Of a stretch of DNA of 64,000 bases, positions 33,491 to 45,304 are shown piece by piece (the stretch's first letter is position 1; each line of letters begins with the position of its first letter). The notes under the pieces are model-generated. The model worked only from the letters and a program-made list of their open reading frames with translations. It searched no databases and was not told where the DNA came from. Source of the stretch: Thermogemmatispora aurantia (GTDB taxonomy: Bacteria; Chloroflexota; Ktedonobacteria; Ktedonobacterales; Ktedonobacteraceae); the NCBI RefSeq assembly GCF_008974285.1, contig NZ_BKZV01000001.1, forward strand, positions 62,001 to 126,000, read 5' to 3'. The translations under genes were made by a program, and so were the position numbers.

Positions 33491-34999
33491 TTAACTAAGC
33501 TGCCAGAGCGTCACCCGATTCCCCGCCGCCGTGGCAATGGTCCGCCCGTCCGCGGACCATTGCAGGGAGAGTACCGGAGCGCCCAGGCGGACGGTGAAGA
33601 GTGGCATCTGACTGTGCGTCGGATACCAGATGGCCAGCAGGCCATCGTTACCGGCGCTAGCCAGCAGCCTGCCATCGGGCGACCAGGCCAGCGTACGCAG
33701 CGGCTGTGTGTGCAGATGGAGATGCTGAGGTCCGTCGACACATTGGGTTCCGAAGGCCCCTGCCTGTTGGCGCTGGCAGGTCAGCCCGTTCCAGAGGCGG
33801 ATCAGGCCGTCGTCGCCCCCAACCGCAAGCAGCATGCCTGTGGGAGCGAACGCTAGCGTACGCAGGGTTATCTGACCGTCCTGATAGTAGCCGTGCAGTT
33901 CCTGGTCGCTGTCAGCTCGCCAGACACGCACCACTCCTCCAGTGGAGGCTGTGGCTATGGTCTGGCCATCCGCGGCCCATGAGGCGGCTTCCAGCGGACT
34001 CGTATGGCGCCTGAAGACCTGCAAAGGGCGCCAGAGCTTGCCATCCCAGACAATGGCCAGCTTATCAAGGCTGGCCGAGACAAGGCGTGCCTGACCATGT
34101 GGCGCCCAGGCTACGGCGGTGACGGTGGCTGTATGTCGCTGGAGCGGTTGCGTCAGTGGGGTGCCATTGTAGGGATCGAGAAACTGCACCGCCAAGCCAG
34201 CTCCCAGAGCCAGCTGCGTTCCATCAGGTGACCAGGCCAGGGTACGGACGGCTCCGTTGATGGTGAAAGTATGTTGAACCTGACCTTGCGTGTTCCAGAT
34301 CAGCAGCTGCCCATCAAGCGAGCCACTGGCCAGCAATTTTCCATCGGGTGACCAGGCCAGCGAGCGCACGGTCTGCCGGTGTTGGGCGAAGACCAGGCTA
34401 GCCCGAGCGGTGGTCGGCAGCGGGGCCGCCGTTGGAGTGGGCGTTTGCTTCGGTACAGCGGTGGTCGCTGGCCTGCCTTGGAGCTGCTGCTTTGTCAGCC
34501 ACCCTCCCAGGACCCCAGAGCGGTAGGCGGCGTAGCCAGCGCTTGCTCCCGCCACTCCCACTATTGTCAGACCGAGCAAGCTCAGGACAAGACGCCGTGA
34601 GCGCTTCCTTCCTGCCGCCTGCTGGCCCCCATCTGCAACCGGTGAGCCTGGCACTCCCACCGCTGGCAGAGCTGTAGCATCAACCAGCGTCACTGCATCA
34701 TGCAGCCCATCCTCCACTGGCCCTCGTCCGCCAACAGCCGGCTCTACCACGTAGGGTCTCAGCAGCAAGGAGGTCCCGGCCTTGACTCCGGCTTCCTCCA
34801 GGCTCAGCTCACGCGGCAGCTCCCGTCCGTTCTCTGCCAGGCTCAAACGGTAGCTCAGCCGGTTGCCAGTGCTATCCTCCTGCGGCAACTTCAACACCTT
34901 GACCAGGGCCGGCACCAGCGACCAGAGCGGTGCATCGCCTGAGACCTCTACTGGATACCTTAGTCCAGAGAGGCTGTCTTCAATGATGACCTCTAGCAT
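33491..34999 (-). CDS. EsaB/YukD-like ubiquitin-fold, transmembrane, seven-blade WD40 fusion
   Basis: 502 residues in three parts. Residues 1-82 resemble the ubiquitin-like EsaB/YukD domain (MLEVIIEDSLSG, SLVPALVKVLKLP, SLEEAGVKAGTSLLLRP). After a linker, RRLVLSLLGLTIVGVAGASAG (about 135-155) is a single membrane helix. A Thr/Pro-rich stalk (176-198) leads to seven WD40 repeats starting near 208, 247, 290, 334, 377, 432 and 474, with typical SLAWSPDGKLLASGSLDGQLLIW. The layout predicts a cytosolic ubiquitin-like head and an external propeller. EsaB-like domains accompany type VII-like secretion, but no ESX genes are here. Partners unknown. Confidence 0.72.
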   Translation of the reverse strand: MLEVIIEDSLSGLRYPVEVSGDAPLWSLVPALVKVLKLPQEDSTGNRLSYRLSLAENGRELPRELSLEEAGVKAGTSLLLRPYVVEPAVGGRGPVEDGLHDAVTLVDATALPAVGVPGSPVADGGQQAAGRKRSRRLVLSLLGLTIVGVAGASAGYAAYRSGVLGGWLTKQQLQGRPATTAVPKQTPTPTAAPLPTTARASLVFAQHRQTVRSLAWSPDGKLLASGSLDGQLLIWNTQGQVQHTFTINGAVRTLAWSPDGTQLALGAGLAVQFLDPYNGTPLTQPLQRHTATVTAVAWAPHGQARLVSASLDKLAIVWDGKLWRPLQVFRRHTSPLEAASWAADGQTIATASTGGVVRVWRADSDQELHGYYQDGQITLRTLAFAPTGMLLAVGGDDGLIRLWNGLTCQRQQAGAFGTQCVDGPQHLHLHTQPLRTLAWSPDGRLLASAGNDGLLAIWYPTHSQMPLFTVRLGAPVLSLQWSADGRTIATAAGNRVTLWQLS

Positions 35000-35361
35000 G
35001 CTTGTCTCCCCTCTTTGAAGGCTCGCGCCTCACATCCACAGCTTCTCTCTGGGAGGAATCCACGAACGATCAAGCGGCCTATTTTTTACAGCTTGCGCTC
35101 CTCCCCCAAAATGGCCACCACCAAGAAAGAGGCAGCGAATCGTCTTTTTTAGGAGTGGGAGACAAGAGCCAGGCGCCTTTTTCTGCCACCAGTCATCTGC
35201 TACAAGCCAGGGGAGAAGAAAAGATTGTTCCTGTCCACCACGGCCCCTCATATCTGAGGTGCGCTTTGCGTTGTCTTAGAGCACTATGGAGTTGAGCCGC
35301 CAAAGCCCCTGGAGGGGGTTTGTTTGCAGGTACACAGGCAACTCTCATATGGAGGAAGCTC
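35000..35361. other. Divergent intergenic region
   Basis: 362 bases. It carries T-rich runs near 35080 and 35145, and a small hairpin CAAAGCCCC/GGGGGTTTG near 35308-35330 just before the M28 gene. Open frames here lack similarity to anything recognisable. Confidence 0.45.
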
Positions 35362-37227
35362 ATGCTATTACCAGGCAAGACATGCTTATGGCAGCCAACA
35401 GCGCGCAAGGCGACACTCGTTCAACGGCTCCTCCTGTCCTTATTGCTGATCAGTTCGCTATGGCCCGGCTACTTCAAATCGCCGTCGGCCAGCGCCAGCG
35501 GGCACAGCCCTGGGGTGGCCAGTTTTCCGACAGTAGATGGCAACTATATCTACCAGCAGCTTTTCTATATGGCCACCCATTTTCTGCGGCGCGAAGCCGG
35601 TTACGATCGCAATCTGCCGCCCACTGTCAACGGTCACGACGAGTTTGCTGCCTACTGGAGCGAGGAAATGCTGCGCAACCTGGGTGGCTTTGATCCCCAA
35701 GTCCGGCGCGACCCCTTTGCTATCCGGGGCTGGCTTAATCGCCCGGCGCTCGTGCCTGCCTTCAATGTTGAGGTCAGCGTCCCCGGCATCAAACACCCTG
35801 AGCAGATCATCATCATTGGCTGCCACTACGATGGCATGGCCTTCTCAACCCAGTCGGCCTACGACGACGCCAGCGGCTGCGCCATCGAACTGGGCATCGC
35901 CCGCGGGTTAGCCAGCTACTGGCGTGCGCATCAGCTCTATCCAGCTCGCACGCTACGCTTTGTCCTCTTCGATGCCGAGGAGCAGGGCCTCTATGGCTCG
36001 TTCCATGCCGTCAACGAGACCATGAACGCCGATCTGGGGAATATTGTTGCCATGTTTAACGAGGAGCAGAGCGGCATCGCCTATCCTGTGCGCTACCTCG
36101 GTCAGGCTGCTAATCCTGTTTTTCCTCTCTATGTCGATCTCTCCCCCTTGACGAGCACTAAGCTCTACCCACAACAGAATGCACTTACAGCAGGGCAACG
36201 CCAACGTATCAGTCAACTCCGGAATCTGATGGACCAGGCTGTTCCTGCTGTCTTTGCTGAGCTTTATGAAGAAGGCTTTCAGATGCTCTCCTATCACGGA
36301 CGACAGCAACAGGATATCTTTGAGCCGATCTTTACTCCTGATCAGCAGCAAGACGTGATCCGTGAGGATGACCGGCTTGGCAGCAGCGATCAGGTGCCGT
36401 TCACGCTGGCAGGGGTCGCCTGTGCCACTCTGGTCGGCAACTCCAGTTATTACAGCACAGCCGCCATGCCTGGTTACCCCTTTGACCAGCCGGAAGACAC
36501 GATTCAGCTGATGAATACCTTCGCCGACGGCAGCTCACAGCAGTCACAGGCTTTGACCTTAGCTCTGACCCTGCCCGCCATGCTCACGACCTGGCTGCTC
36601 AACCAGCCCGCGATCCTGGGAGCCGTCCCTCCTGACGGTCGCCCGCTCACAGCTATCAACGATCTCGGCAGAGCGAGACCAGGTCTGCCACTGACCGTTG
36701 AGGCTCAGGCCGCTTTCCTGCCTGGCTCCAGCTTACCGACAGGCAGGTTCAGCTACCATTGGGATTTCGGCGACGGTGAGAGCGCTCAGGGCCAACGCGT
36801 CAGCCACGTCTATCATCGGGCCGGCGAGTATCAGCTCAGACTTACAGTGACGGCTGCCAATGGCGCCCAACGCCTCATTAGCCAGACGCTTGTTGTGGGG
36901 CAGCAGTCTCCAAGTTACCCTAATCCTTACGTGCGTTTCCTCAACAACGGCATGCCGCCCGGTAACCCCGGCATCACTCTGCCCACCCCGAATAACCGGC
37001 TCAGCGACCGCGTCACCACTGTCGCCCAGGCTACCGCTATCACAGCAGTCCCCCCAGCCGGCACAGCTCATCCTGTGGCGCTCGCCCTCGGCGTGGCTAT
37101 CGGCCTGGCACTGCTTTTTGTTATACTGATAGGCGTACTACTGTTCATCTCTCGCAGCCAACGCAACGACCGGCAGAACGCCAGTGCTCACGCCACGAGG
37201 GAGCACGGGCCTGGAGGAAGCAGCTAG
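35362..37227 (+). CDS. Secreted M28-family metallopeptidase with PKD domain and C-terminal anchor
   Basis: About 621 residues from ATG 35362, which has GGAGG 6 bases upstream. A signal peptide (LVQRLLLSLLLISSLW) opens the protein. The M28 zinc aminopeptidase domain has IIIIGCHYDGMAFS (H155), SAYDDASGCAIELG (D168) and FVLFDAEEQGLYGS (Glu pair near 206), the two-zinc ligand and base residues. A PKD domain (about 425-520) contains YHWDFGDGESAQGQRVSHVY. A hydrophobic segment near 572-595 and a basic tail fix the enzyme to the outer face. It likely trims extracellular peptides. It ends one base before the pyrophosphatase start. Confidence 0.87.
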   Translation: MLLPGKTCLWQPTARKATLVQRLLLSLLLISSLWPGYFKSPSASASGHSPGVASFPTVDGNYIYQQLFYMATHFLRREAGYDRNLPPTVNGHDEFAAYWSEEMLRNLGGFDPQVRRDPFAIRGWLNRPALVPAFNVEVSVPGIKHPEQIIIIGCHYDGMAFSTQSAYDDASGCAIELGIARGLASYWRAHQLYPARTLRFVLFDAEEQGLYGSFHAVNETMNADLGNIVAMFNEEQSGIAYPVRYLGQAANPVFPLYVDLSPLTSTKLYPQQNALTAGQRQRISQLRNLMDQAVPAVFAELYEEGFQMLSYHGRQQQDIFEPIFTPDQQQDVIREDDRLGSSDQVPFTLAGVACATLVGNSSYYSTAAMPGYPFDQPEDTIQLMNTFADGSSQQSQALTLALTLPAMLTTWLLNQPAILGAVPPDGRPLTAINDLGRARPGLPLTVEAQAAFLPGSSLPTGRFSYHWDFGDGESAQGQRVSHVYHRAGEYQLRLTVTAANGAQRLISQTLVVGQQSPSYPNPYVRFLNNGMPPGNPGITLPTPNNRLSDRVTTVAQATAITAVPPAGTAHPVALALGVAIGLALLFVILIGVLLFISRSQRNDRQNASAHATREHGPGGSS

Positions 37228-37228
37228 C

Positions 37229-38875
37229 ATGGCACAGCCAATCTACGTTATTGGACATAAACAGTCAGATCTCGACTCGATCGCCTCGGCCTACGCTTAT
37301 GCGCGCCTGCTACAAGCTCAGGGAGAAGAGGCTATTCCCGCTCGACACGGCACTATCAAACCAGAAGTGCGTTTTGTGTTAGAGCGCTACGGAGTGGAGC
37401 CACCAGAGGCCCTGGAGGACGTCTATCTGCAGGTACGCGACGTCATGAGGCGCGGCGTCATCAGTATCCACGTTGATCAGCCCCTGCTGGAAGCCGGGCG
37501 CCTGCTACAGGAGCACAACCGGCGCGCCATGCCTGTGATCGACGACGAGGGTCGCGTTCGGGGAATTATCGCCATTGAAGACCTGGCCAAGCTCTTTTTC
37601 AAGGATCTCGATCCACAAGCGGTCAACCGTGTCCCGCTGGAGCGGGATAACCTGGTACGCGTCCTTCACGGGCGCGTGCTCGTCGAGGGACGGCGCAAGC
37701 TGGGCAACCGCATCCTGGTCGGCGCCATGCAGGCAGCCACCATGCGCGAATATCTTGAGCCGGGTTGTCTGGTTGTCCTGGGGGACCGCGAGGATGCTCA
37801 ACTGGCTGCCATCGAGGCCGGAGCTGCTGCCCTGGTCATCACCGGCGACTTGCTCGTCTCCGAGCGCACGCTGGCTGCAGCGCGCAAACACGGTGTGCTC
37901 GTCATCAGCACCGCTTATCACACCTTCACCGCCGTCCGCCTCATCAATCTGAGTATGAAGACCAGCGAGATCATGAACCGTGACTTCGACTCCTGCAGGC
38001 CGGAAGACCTGATGAGCGAGATACAGCCGCTGCTGGCACGCCATCGCTCGCTGCCAGTGTTGGACGATGAAGGGCGTCTGGTCGGTTATCTCTCGCGGAC
38101 CGACATGCTCAATGCCCGTCCACGTCGCATTGTGCTCGTCGACCACAATGAACGTGCGCAGGCTGTGGATGGCATCGAAGAGGCAGAGCTGCTGGCCATT
38201 ATCGATCACCATCGCATTGCCGATGTTCACACCAGCAAGCCCATCATGTTCCGGGCCGAGCCGGTCGGCTGTACGGGCACCATTATTGTCAGTCTCTATC
38301 ACGAGGCTGGAGTGCCTATCTCGCGCGAAGCCGCCGGCCTGCTGCTCGCCGGACTGCTCTATGATACACTGATTCTACGCTCACCCACGACGACGGAGCG
38401 CGATGAGCAGGTAGCTGCCGAGCTGGCTGAGATCACGGGCGAGGATCTTGAATCCTATGGCCAGGCTATCTTTGCCGCGGCGGCCTCCGACTTGAACGAG
38501 CGCAGCCCCGAGGCTCTGCTCACCGCCGATTTCAAGGAGTATACCGTCAACGGTCTGCGCTTCGCTATCGGCACCGTCGAGACCGCCACCCCCTCGGTAA
38601 TCGAGCAGCGCAGTGCAGAGCTGCTGGAGACCATGCGCCAGCTCTCTCAGGAGCGTAACTATAGCGTCTTCCTCTTCATGATTGTTGACATTATCAACAT
38701 GCGCTGCCGCTTGCTAATCCACGGTGGCGAGCAGGCGGTGGCCACAGCGCTCGGAGCGCCGCTCGGGTCGGACGGTCACACTATCGAGGTCGAGGGGCTG
38801 GTCTCACGCAAGAAACAACTGGTTCCCCTGCTGGGTCGTATTCGGAGCCTGCTCCAGGAGCGTGTTCGATCGTAG
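37229..38875 (+). CDS. Manganese-dependent inorganic pyrophosphatase (family II) with CBS-DRTGG-CBS insert
   Basis: 548 residues from ATG 37229, one base after the upstream stop. The DHH fold opens with YVIGHKQSDLDSIASAYAY (metal-binding GHxxxDxD); the DHH motif itself is IIDHHRIAD near 326 and a DHHA2 domain ends the protein. Between them lie one CBS motif (DVMRRGVISIHVDQPLLEAG), a DRTGG-like domain (about 135-240) and a second CBS (EIMNRDF onward), as in adenine-nucleotide-regulated clostridial PPases. It hydrolyses pyrophosphate with Mn or Co, inhibited by AMP/ADP and activated by ATP or Ap4A in relatives. The usual GHKNPD is GHKQSD here. Confidence 0.92.
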   Translation: MAQPIYVIGHKQSDLDSIASAYAYARLLQAQGEEAIPARHGTIKPEVRFVLERYGVEPPEALEDVYLQVRDVMRRGVISIHVDQPLLEAGRLLQEHNRRAMPVIDDEGRVRGIIAIEDLAKLFFKDLDPQAVNRVPLERDNLVRVLHGRVLVEGRRKLGNRILVGAMQAATMREYLEPGCLVVLGDREDAQLAAIEAGAAALVITGDLLVSERTLAAARKHGVLVISTAYHTFTAVRLINLSMKTSEIMNRDFDSCRPEDLMSEIQPLLARHRSLPVLDDEGRLVGYLSRTDMLNARPRRIVLVDHNERAQAVDGIEEAELLAIIDHHRIADVHTSKPIMFRAEPVGCTGTIIVSLYHEAGVPISREAAGLLLAGLLYDTLILRSPTTTERDEQVAAELAEITGEDLESYGQAIFAAAASDLNERSPEALLTADFKEYTVNGLRFAIGTVETATPSVIEQRSAELLETMRQLSQERNYSVFLFMIVDIINMRCRLLIHGGEQAVATALGAPLGSDGHTIEVEGLVSRKKQLVPLLGRIRSLLQERVRS

Positions 38876-39209
38876 CGCTGCCCTGGCCAGAGAGGAAGCC
38901 GAAGCCAACCGCTACAGACCAGACCGGCGGAGGAAGACAAGGCCGGCAACACTGCGCAGGCCCACGCTTTCCGGTCTGGTCTCACTGTGACCTGCGCTTA
39001 TCCCCAAGACTGGCAACGTCCCGGTCGGCTCATCGCCCTGCGTCAAGCCCGCCTTTGACGATGACTGCTTCTGACGCGCCTTTGGCCCCCAAGACGTGCT
39101 TATCTAGAGAGTACTGCTCTTGCGCTGCTCGCCTCTAGTCTGCAGAAGATATGATGAGGCTGGAGAGGCCATTTACCCTCTCCATTCTAACGATCACGGA
39201 GTCGCTTCG
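38876..39209. other. Intergenic gap
   Basis: 334 bases holding a long-loop inverted repeat (38916-38982) and, near the next gene, a GGAG (39198-39201). No gene seen. Confidence 0.5.
38916..38982. repeat. Long-loop inverted repeat after the pyrophosphatase gene
   Basis: AGACCAGACCGG (38916-38927) and CCGGTCTGGTCT (38971-38982), perfect 12-bp arms around a 43-base loop, beginning 41 bases after the stop. May act as a terminator. Confidence 0.6.
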
Positions 39210-40283
39210 ATGAGGATGAAAAGGTACGCCGAACGCACTGCTTCTCGCTGGCAGAAGGGCCTCTTCCCCGTGCTCTTCTGCCTCCTCTTGTCCCTGAGCG
39301 CCTGTAACGTTGAGATTACCGCTGGCGGGAGTACCCTGCTAGCCTCGCCGACCGCCGTTCTCAGCAATGGAGCCCAGCAAGGGCTGCAAGTTTTTGTTGA
39401 GCCAGATGCCGGCGAAAGGGTCATCACCAACGCTATCAGCGGGGCCCACCACTCGGTCTGGCTGGAACTCTACCTGTTAACTAACCGTAATGTCATCAAC
39501 TCCCTTGAGGAGGCGGCCAACCGCGGCCTCGATGTGCGCGTGATGCTGGAGACTCACCCCTACGGCGGCGGCTCGCTCTCACCGACCGAAACGATGGACC
39601 GCCTGAGCGCGGCGGGGGTCAAAGTCAAAGCGACCAGCCCAGCTTTCGCGCTGACCCACGAGAAAGGCATGATTATCGATGGCACCACGGCCTATATCAT
39701 GACCTGTAACCTGACAAACGCCGCTCTCGGCATCGGCAGCACCAAAAACCGCGAATATGGGATCGTCGATACCAATCCCGCAGATGTCAAAGCCGTTAGC
39801 GATATCTTCGAAGCCGATTGGAACCGCACGCAGGTCTCTCTCAGCGATCCAAATCTCGTCGTCAGCCCTATCAACTCGCGCAGCGTCCTTGAATCGCTCA
39901 TCAAAGGCGCGCAAAAATCACTGCTCATTGAAGCAGAGGAGCTGATCGACGACACCATTGAGCAGGACCTGGCTGCCGCGGCCCAACGCGGCGTTACGGT
40001 GCAGGTCATCCTACCCTACCAGAGCAGTTCCTCCGATAGCAACCACAGCGGTATTATGGCCATCAAACGCGGCGGAGCCCAGGTACGTGAGGATAAGCAG
40101 CTCTATATGCACGCCAAACTGATGATCGTCGACGGTGAGAAGGCTTTTGTTGGCTCCGAGAACTTCTCAAGCCAATCGCTTGATCACAATCGCGAGCTGG
40201 GTATCGTGCTCTCCGATCAACACATTCTCAGCGTGCTCCAGCAGACCTTTTCCGAGGACTGGGACAGTTCACGCAGCGTCTGA
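39210..40283 (+). CDS. Phospholipase D-like lipoprotein
   Basis: About 357 residues from ATG 39210 (GGAG 8 bases upstream). The N-terminus is basic, then FPVLFCLLLSLSAC with lipobox Cys32, so the protein should be anchored outside the membrane. Two HxK(x4)D motifs are present: HEKGMIID at about 150 and HAKLMIVDG at about 301 followed by AFVGSENFS. The two-motif PLD-like set cleaves or transfers phosphodiesters: phospholipids, cardiolipin precursors or nucleic acids. The external location argues for a lipid or extracellular DNA substrate. It stands alone with a hairpin downstream. Confidence 0.87.
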   Translation: MRMKRYAERTASRWQKGLFPVLFCLLLSLSACNVEITAGGSTLLASPTAVLSNGAQQGLQVFVEPDAGERVITNAISGAHHSVWLELYLLTNRNVINSLEEAANRGLDVRVMLETHPYGGGSLSPTETMDRLSAAGVKVKATSPAFALTHEKGMIIDGTTAYIMTCNLTNAALGIGSTKNREYGIVDTNPADVKAVSDIFEADWNRTQVSLSDPNLVVSPINSRSVLESLIKGAQKSLLIEAEELIDDTIEQDLAAAAQRGVTVQVILPYQSSSSDSNHSGIMAIKRGGAQVREDKQLYMHAKLMIVDGEKAFVGSENFSSQSLDHNRELGIVLSDQHILSVLQQTFSEDWDSSRSV

Positions 40284-40309
40284 AAAACCCATAGGCCTCG
40301 ACCGCATCT

Positions 40310-40335
40310 TGAGCCGCCTGCCGCTAGGCGGTTCA
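40310..40335 (+). terminator. Hairpin after the PLD-like gene
   Basis: TGAGCCGCC (40310-40318) / GGCGGTTCA (40327-40335), 9-bp stem with an 8-base loop, 26 bases after the stop; no U-tract. Confidence 0.5.
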
Positions 40336-43002
<2,667 letters not shown>

Positions 43003-43130
43003 AACCCGGGCAGGGGACCAGCCTGGCAAGAGGAACAGCAGACTGGTCCCACCGGGCCAGAGAGAGTGGAGGGAGCAGCCCGGAGCACAGACGCTCTCGT
43101 GAGTCGCCCCTCCTTTCTACCCCCTCAGCC

Positions 43131-43159
43131 CAGCTGACCCCTGACGGTGGGGTCAGCTG
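43131..43159. terminator. Bidirectional hairpin between ligA and the SHMT-like gene
   Basis: Perfect 11-bp stem CAGCTGACCCC / GGGGTCAGCTG, 7-base loop, in the 167-base convergent gap. An extra 8-bp hairpin GGGACCAG (43014-43021)/CTGGTCCC (43043-43050) lies nearer ligA. Confidence 0.65.
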
Positions 43160-43169
43160 TGGTTCGGAC

Positions 43170-44462
43170 TCAGACGTAGTGCATCTCCAGATAGCGAGCA
43201 CGCAGTTGATGAACAGCCTCACGCACCTGCTTGCCGCGGATGGCATCGTGGATCAGCTGAGCGAGTTCTCCCATTGCGCGCTCATCCATGCCGAAGCGCG
43301 TCATCTCCTGCACTCCAATACGCAGGCCCGAGGGATTGCGCGGATCAGCATCGCCGGGCAGCATATTATAGTTCACGATGATGTCGTTGGCTTCCAGACG
43401 CCTGGCTACCTCCACACCACCCCCCCAGTTCGCGACATTGACCGCAATCATGTGGCTGCGCGTGTAGCCAAACTCGCGCGCCTCCACCGGCGTGCCCAGC
43501 TCATCAAGGGCCTGGCCCAACGCCTGTGCATTGCGCACAATCTGGGCCGCATACTCGCGCCCGTAGCGCTTCATCTCACGGGTCGCCACCAGCAGGGCCG
43601 GCAGTGAGAAGAGATGATGGTTGCTCGAAGAGCCAGGGAAGACTCCGCGATCGGCAGGCGGCCAGTACTTCTTCGCTGTCTCCTCATCCATATTCGCCAG
43701 GATTACCCCGCGCTGCGGACCGGGAAAGGTCTTGTGGGTGCTGCCGGTCATCCAGGTGGCACCCTCCTGCAGCGGTGACTGGAACTGGCCACCGGCGATC
43801 AGACCGAGCACATGAGCCCCATCGTAGAGCACCGGAATATCCCTGGTCTTGCAGAAGGCCGCTACCTCCGCCACCGGCTCGGGGAAGAGGAAGAGGCTCT
43901 TGCCCATGACAACAATCTGCGGATTCACCCGGTCGATCAATTCAATCGTCTTCTGCGCATCGACATGATAGCGATCCTCGGTGAGAGGCAGGTAGTGGAG
44001 ATTGATGGACTGAGACCCGCCCACTTTCAAAGACTGCCCCCGCGTCTGAATGCGTCGCCCGAAGACACCCACGGCCCCGTGGCTGATATGCCCCCCCGCA
44101 TCGGTCGAGTTGACTACGATCGTATCCCCGCCGCGCAGGAAGCCGAGCGCGATCGCCGTATTGGCTGCATTGCCGCTGATTGGGCGTACATCCGCCTGCT
44201 TAGCCCCAAAGAGTTCGCGAATCTCATCCCGCGCCATACGCTCGATTTCGTCGATGTAGCGCGTTCCCTGATAGTAGCGATTGATACGCTCGCCCTCATT
44301 AGGATGGCCTTCCGCATAGCGCCCCATGAAATCAGAAAGCTGGACGCGACGCACCGCCGGGCTAGGGGTATTCTCACTGGCAATCAGATTAATGCACTGC
44401 CTCTGGCGCCAGTCCTCTTGCCTGGCAAGAATGGCCTCAATGTCACTGATATCAACCGTCAT
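43170..44462 (-). CDS. Serine hydroxymethyltransferase-like PLP enzyme
   Basis: 430 residues, fold-type I PLP enzyme close to GlyA. ASENTPSPAVRRVQLSDFMGRYAEG, RYYQGTRYIDEIERMARDEI, the PLP aspartate in LYDGAHVLGLIAGG (about 214) and the Schiff-base lysine K244 in TGSTHKTFPGPQRGVIL are present. Classical SHMT has TTTTHKTLRGPRGG, so the stretch after the lysine (FPGPQRG) differs. SHMT interconverts serine and glycine with tetrahydrofolate. This divergent form might be an SHMT or act on another beta-hydroxy amino acid. GGAGGAGGA precedes the ATG by 7 bases. Confidence 0.78.
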   Translation of the reverse strand: MTVDISDIEAILARQEDWRQRQCINLIASENTPSPAVRRVQLSDFMGRYAEGHPNEGERINRYYQGTRYIDEIERMARDEIRELFGAKQADVRPISGNAANTAIALGFLRGGDTIVVNSTDAGGHISHGAVGVFGRRIQTRGQSLKVGGSQSINLHYLPLTEDRYHVDAQKTIELIDRVNPQIVVMGKSLFLFPEPVAEVAAFCKTRDIPVLYDGAHVLGLIAGGQFQSPLQEGATWMTGSTHKTFPGPQRGVILANMDEETAKKYWPPADRGVFPGSSSNHHLFSLPALLVATREMKRYGREYAAQIVRNAQALGQALDELGTPVEAREFGYTRSHMIAVNVANWGGGVEVARRLEANDIIVNYNMLPGDADPRNPSGLRIGVQEMTRFGMDERAMGELAQLIHDAIRGKQVREAVHQLRARYLEMHYV

Positions 44463-45304
44463 CAGTATTCCTCCTCCCGCACAGGCAGTTTAGCGTCTGG
44501 CCGCCAGCCAATCAGACAGTCACTCTGCCTGCCTGATCGACTGACCGACGAAGAGCAGACGTGCCGAGCGTTCAAGCAAGCATTAAAAGAAATACGGCAA
44601 GCGCGACAGCAAGAGCGCCGTGGCTCGGTTCCCGGGTTTTGGCCTGCCGGAGCCGTGGCGATCACCAGAGCGACCGCTGGCCAGGGACAGTACCAGCCAG
44701 AAGAGCCAGGCGGGGCAAGTGGCGGCGCAGCGGATCAGCCGGGAGCCTGCAGCGGCTAGCCGCTAGCGAGGGAGAGGTGAAGGGGGCCAGAGGTTACACG
44801 GAGCCTAACCACCAGACCCCTACCTGTTCATACCGCACACGTTACGCCTGAATATCGGGTGCATCACGTTCGGCCCGTTCGAGTATGGTGCGCCTTCCCC
44901 TCTGAGTGGCTGAGCAAGCAAGCGAGCAATGGCAACTATGGCTGACTGCTGACTGACCTGAGCTGATCGTGCGCAACGCTGGTGGGTTTAGTGTAGCATG
45001 GCCTCCAGCATCTGTAAATGGCAATGGCCTCTGGTCAGGCTGCACAGCACCCGCCGTGTCATTCAGATATGGCTCCGAGTGCGTATTGCTGCAATAAGCT
45101 GAACAAAAGATGAGAGAAAGTGAACCCCGATCGTCTTCAAACAGCATTGAACAAAGATGGCGATCCTGTTATACTACCACCATAGAAAGGAGAAGCGTCG
45201 CGTCTGCGCTTGCAAAAGAACGTAATACGCATGGAAAGGAGGGGCGGCATTCTGCACCTCGCAGCCAGGAGCGATCCTGGTAGGGGTTCTGCCGCAACGT
45301 TTTC
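44463..45304. other. Divergent intergenic region, 842 bases
   Basis: The longest gene-free stretch here. It carries the EF-G paralogue promoter at 45147-45175 and a ribosome site for the SHMT-like gene. Overlapping frames of about 100 codons on both strands have no recognisable motif or ribosome site. A small RNA cannot be excluded. Confidence 0.5.
45147..45175 (+). promoter_or_regulatory. Promoter of the EF-G paralogue gene
   Basis: TTGAAC (45147-45152), 17-base spacer, TATACT (45170-45175). It leaves a leader of roughly 120 bases before the start at 45305. Confidence 0.7.

Noticed and set aside
44561..45147. Small frames of about 100 codons in the 842-base gap
   Set aside because: They overlap on opposite strands, lack ribosome sites and motifs, and one runs through the upstream promoter of the EF-G paralogue gene.
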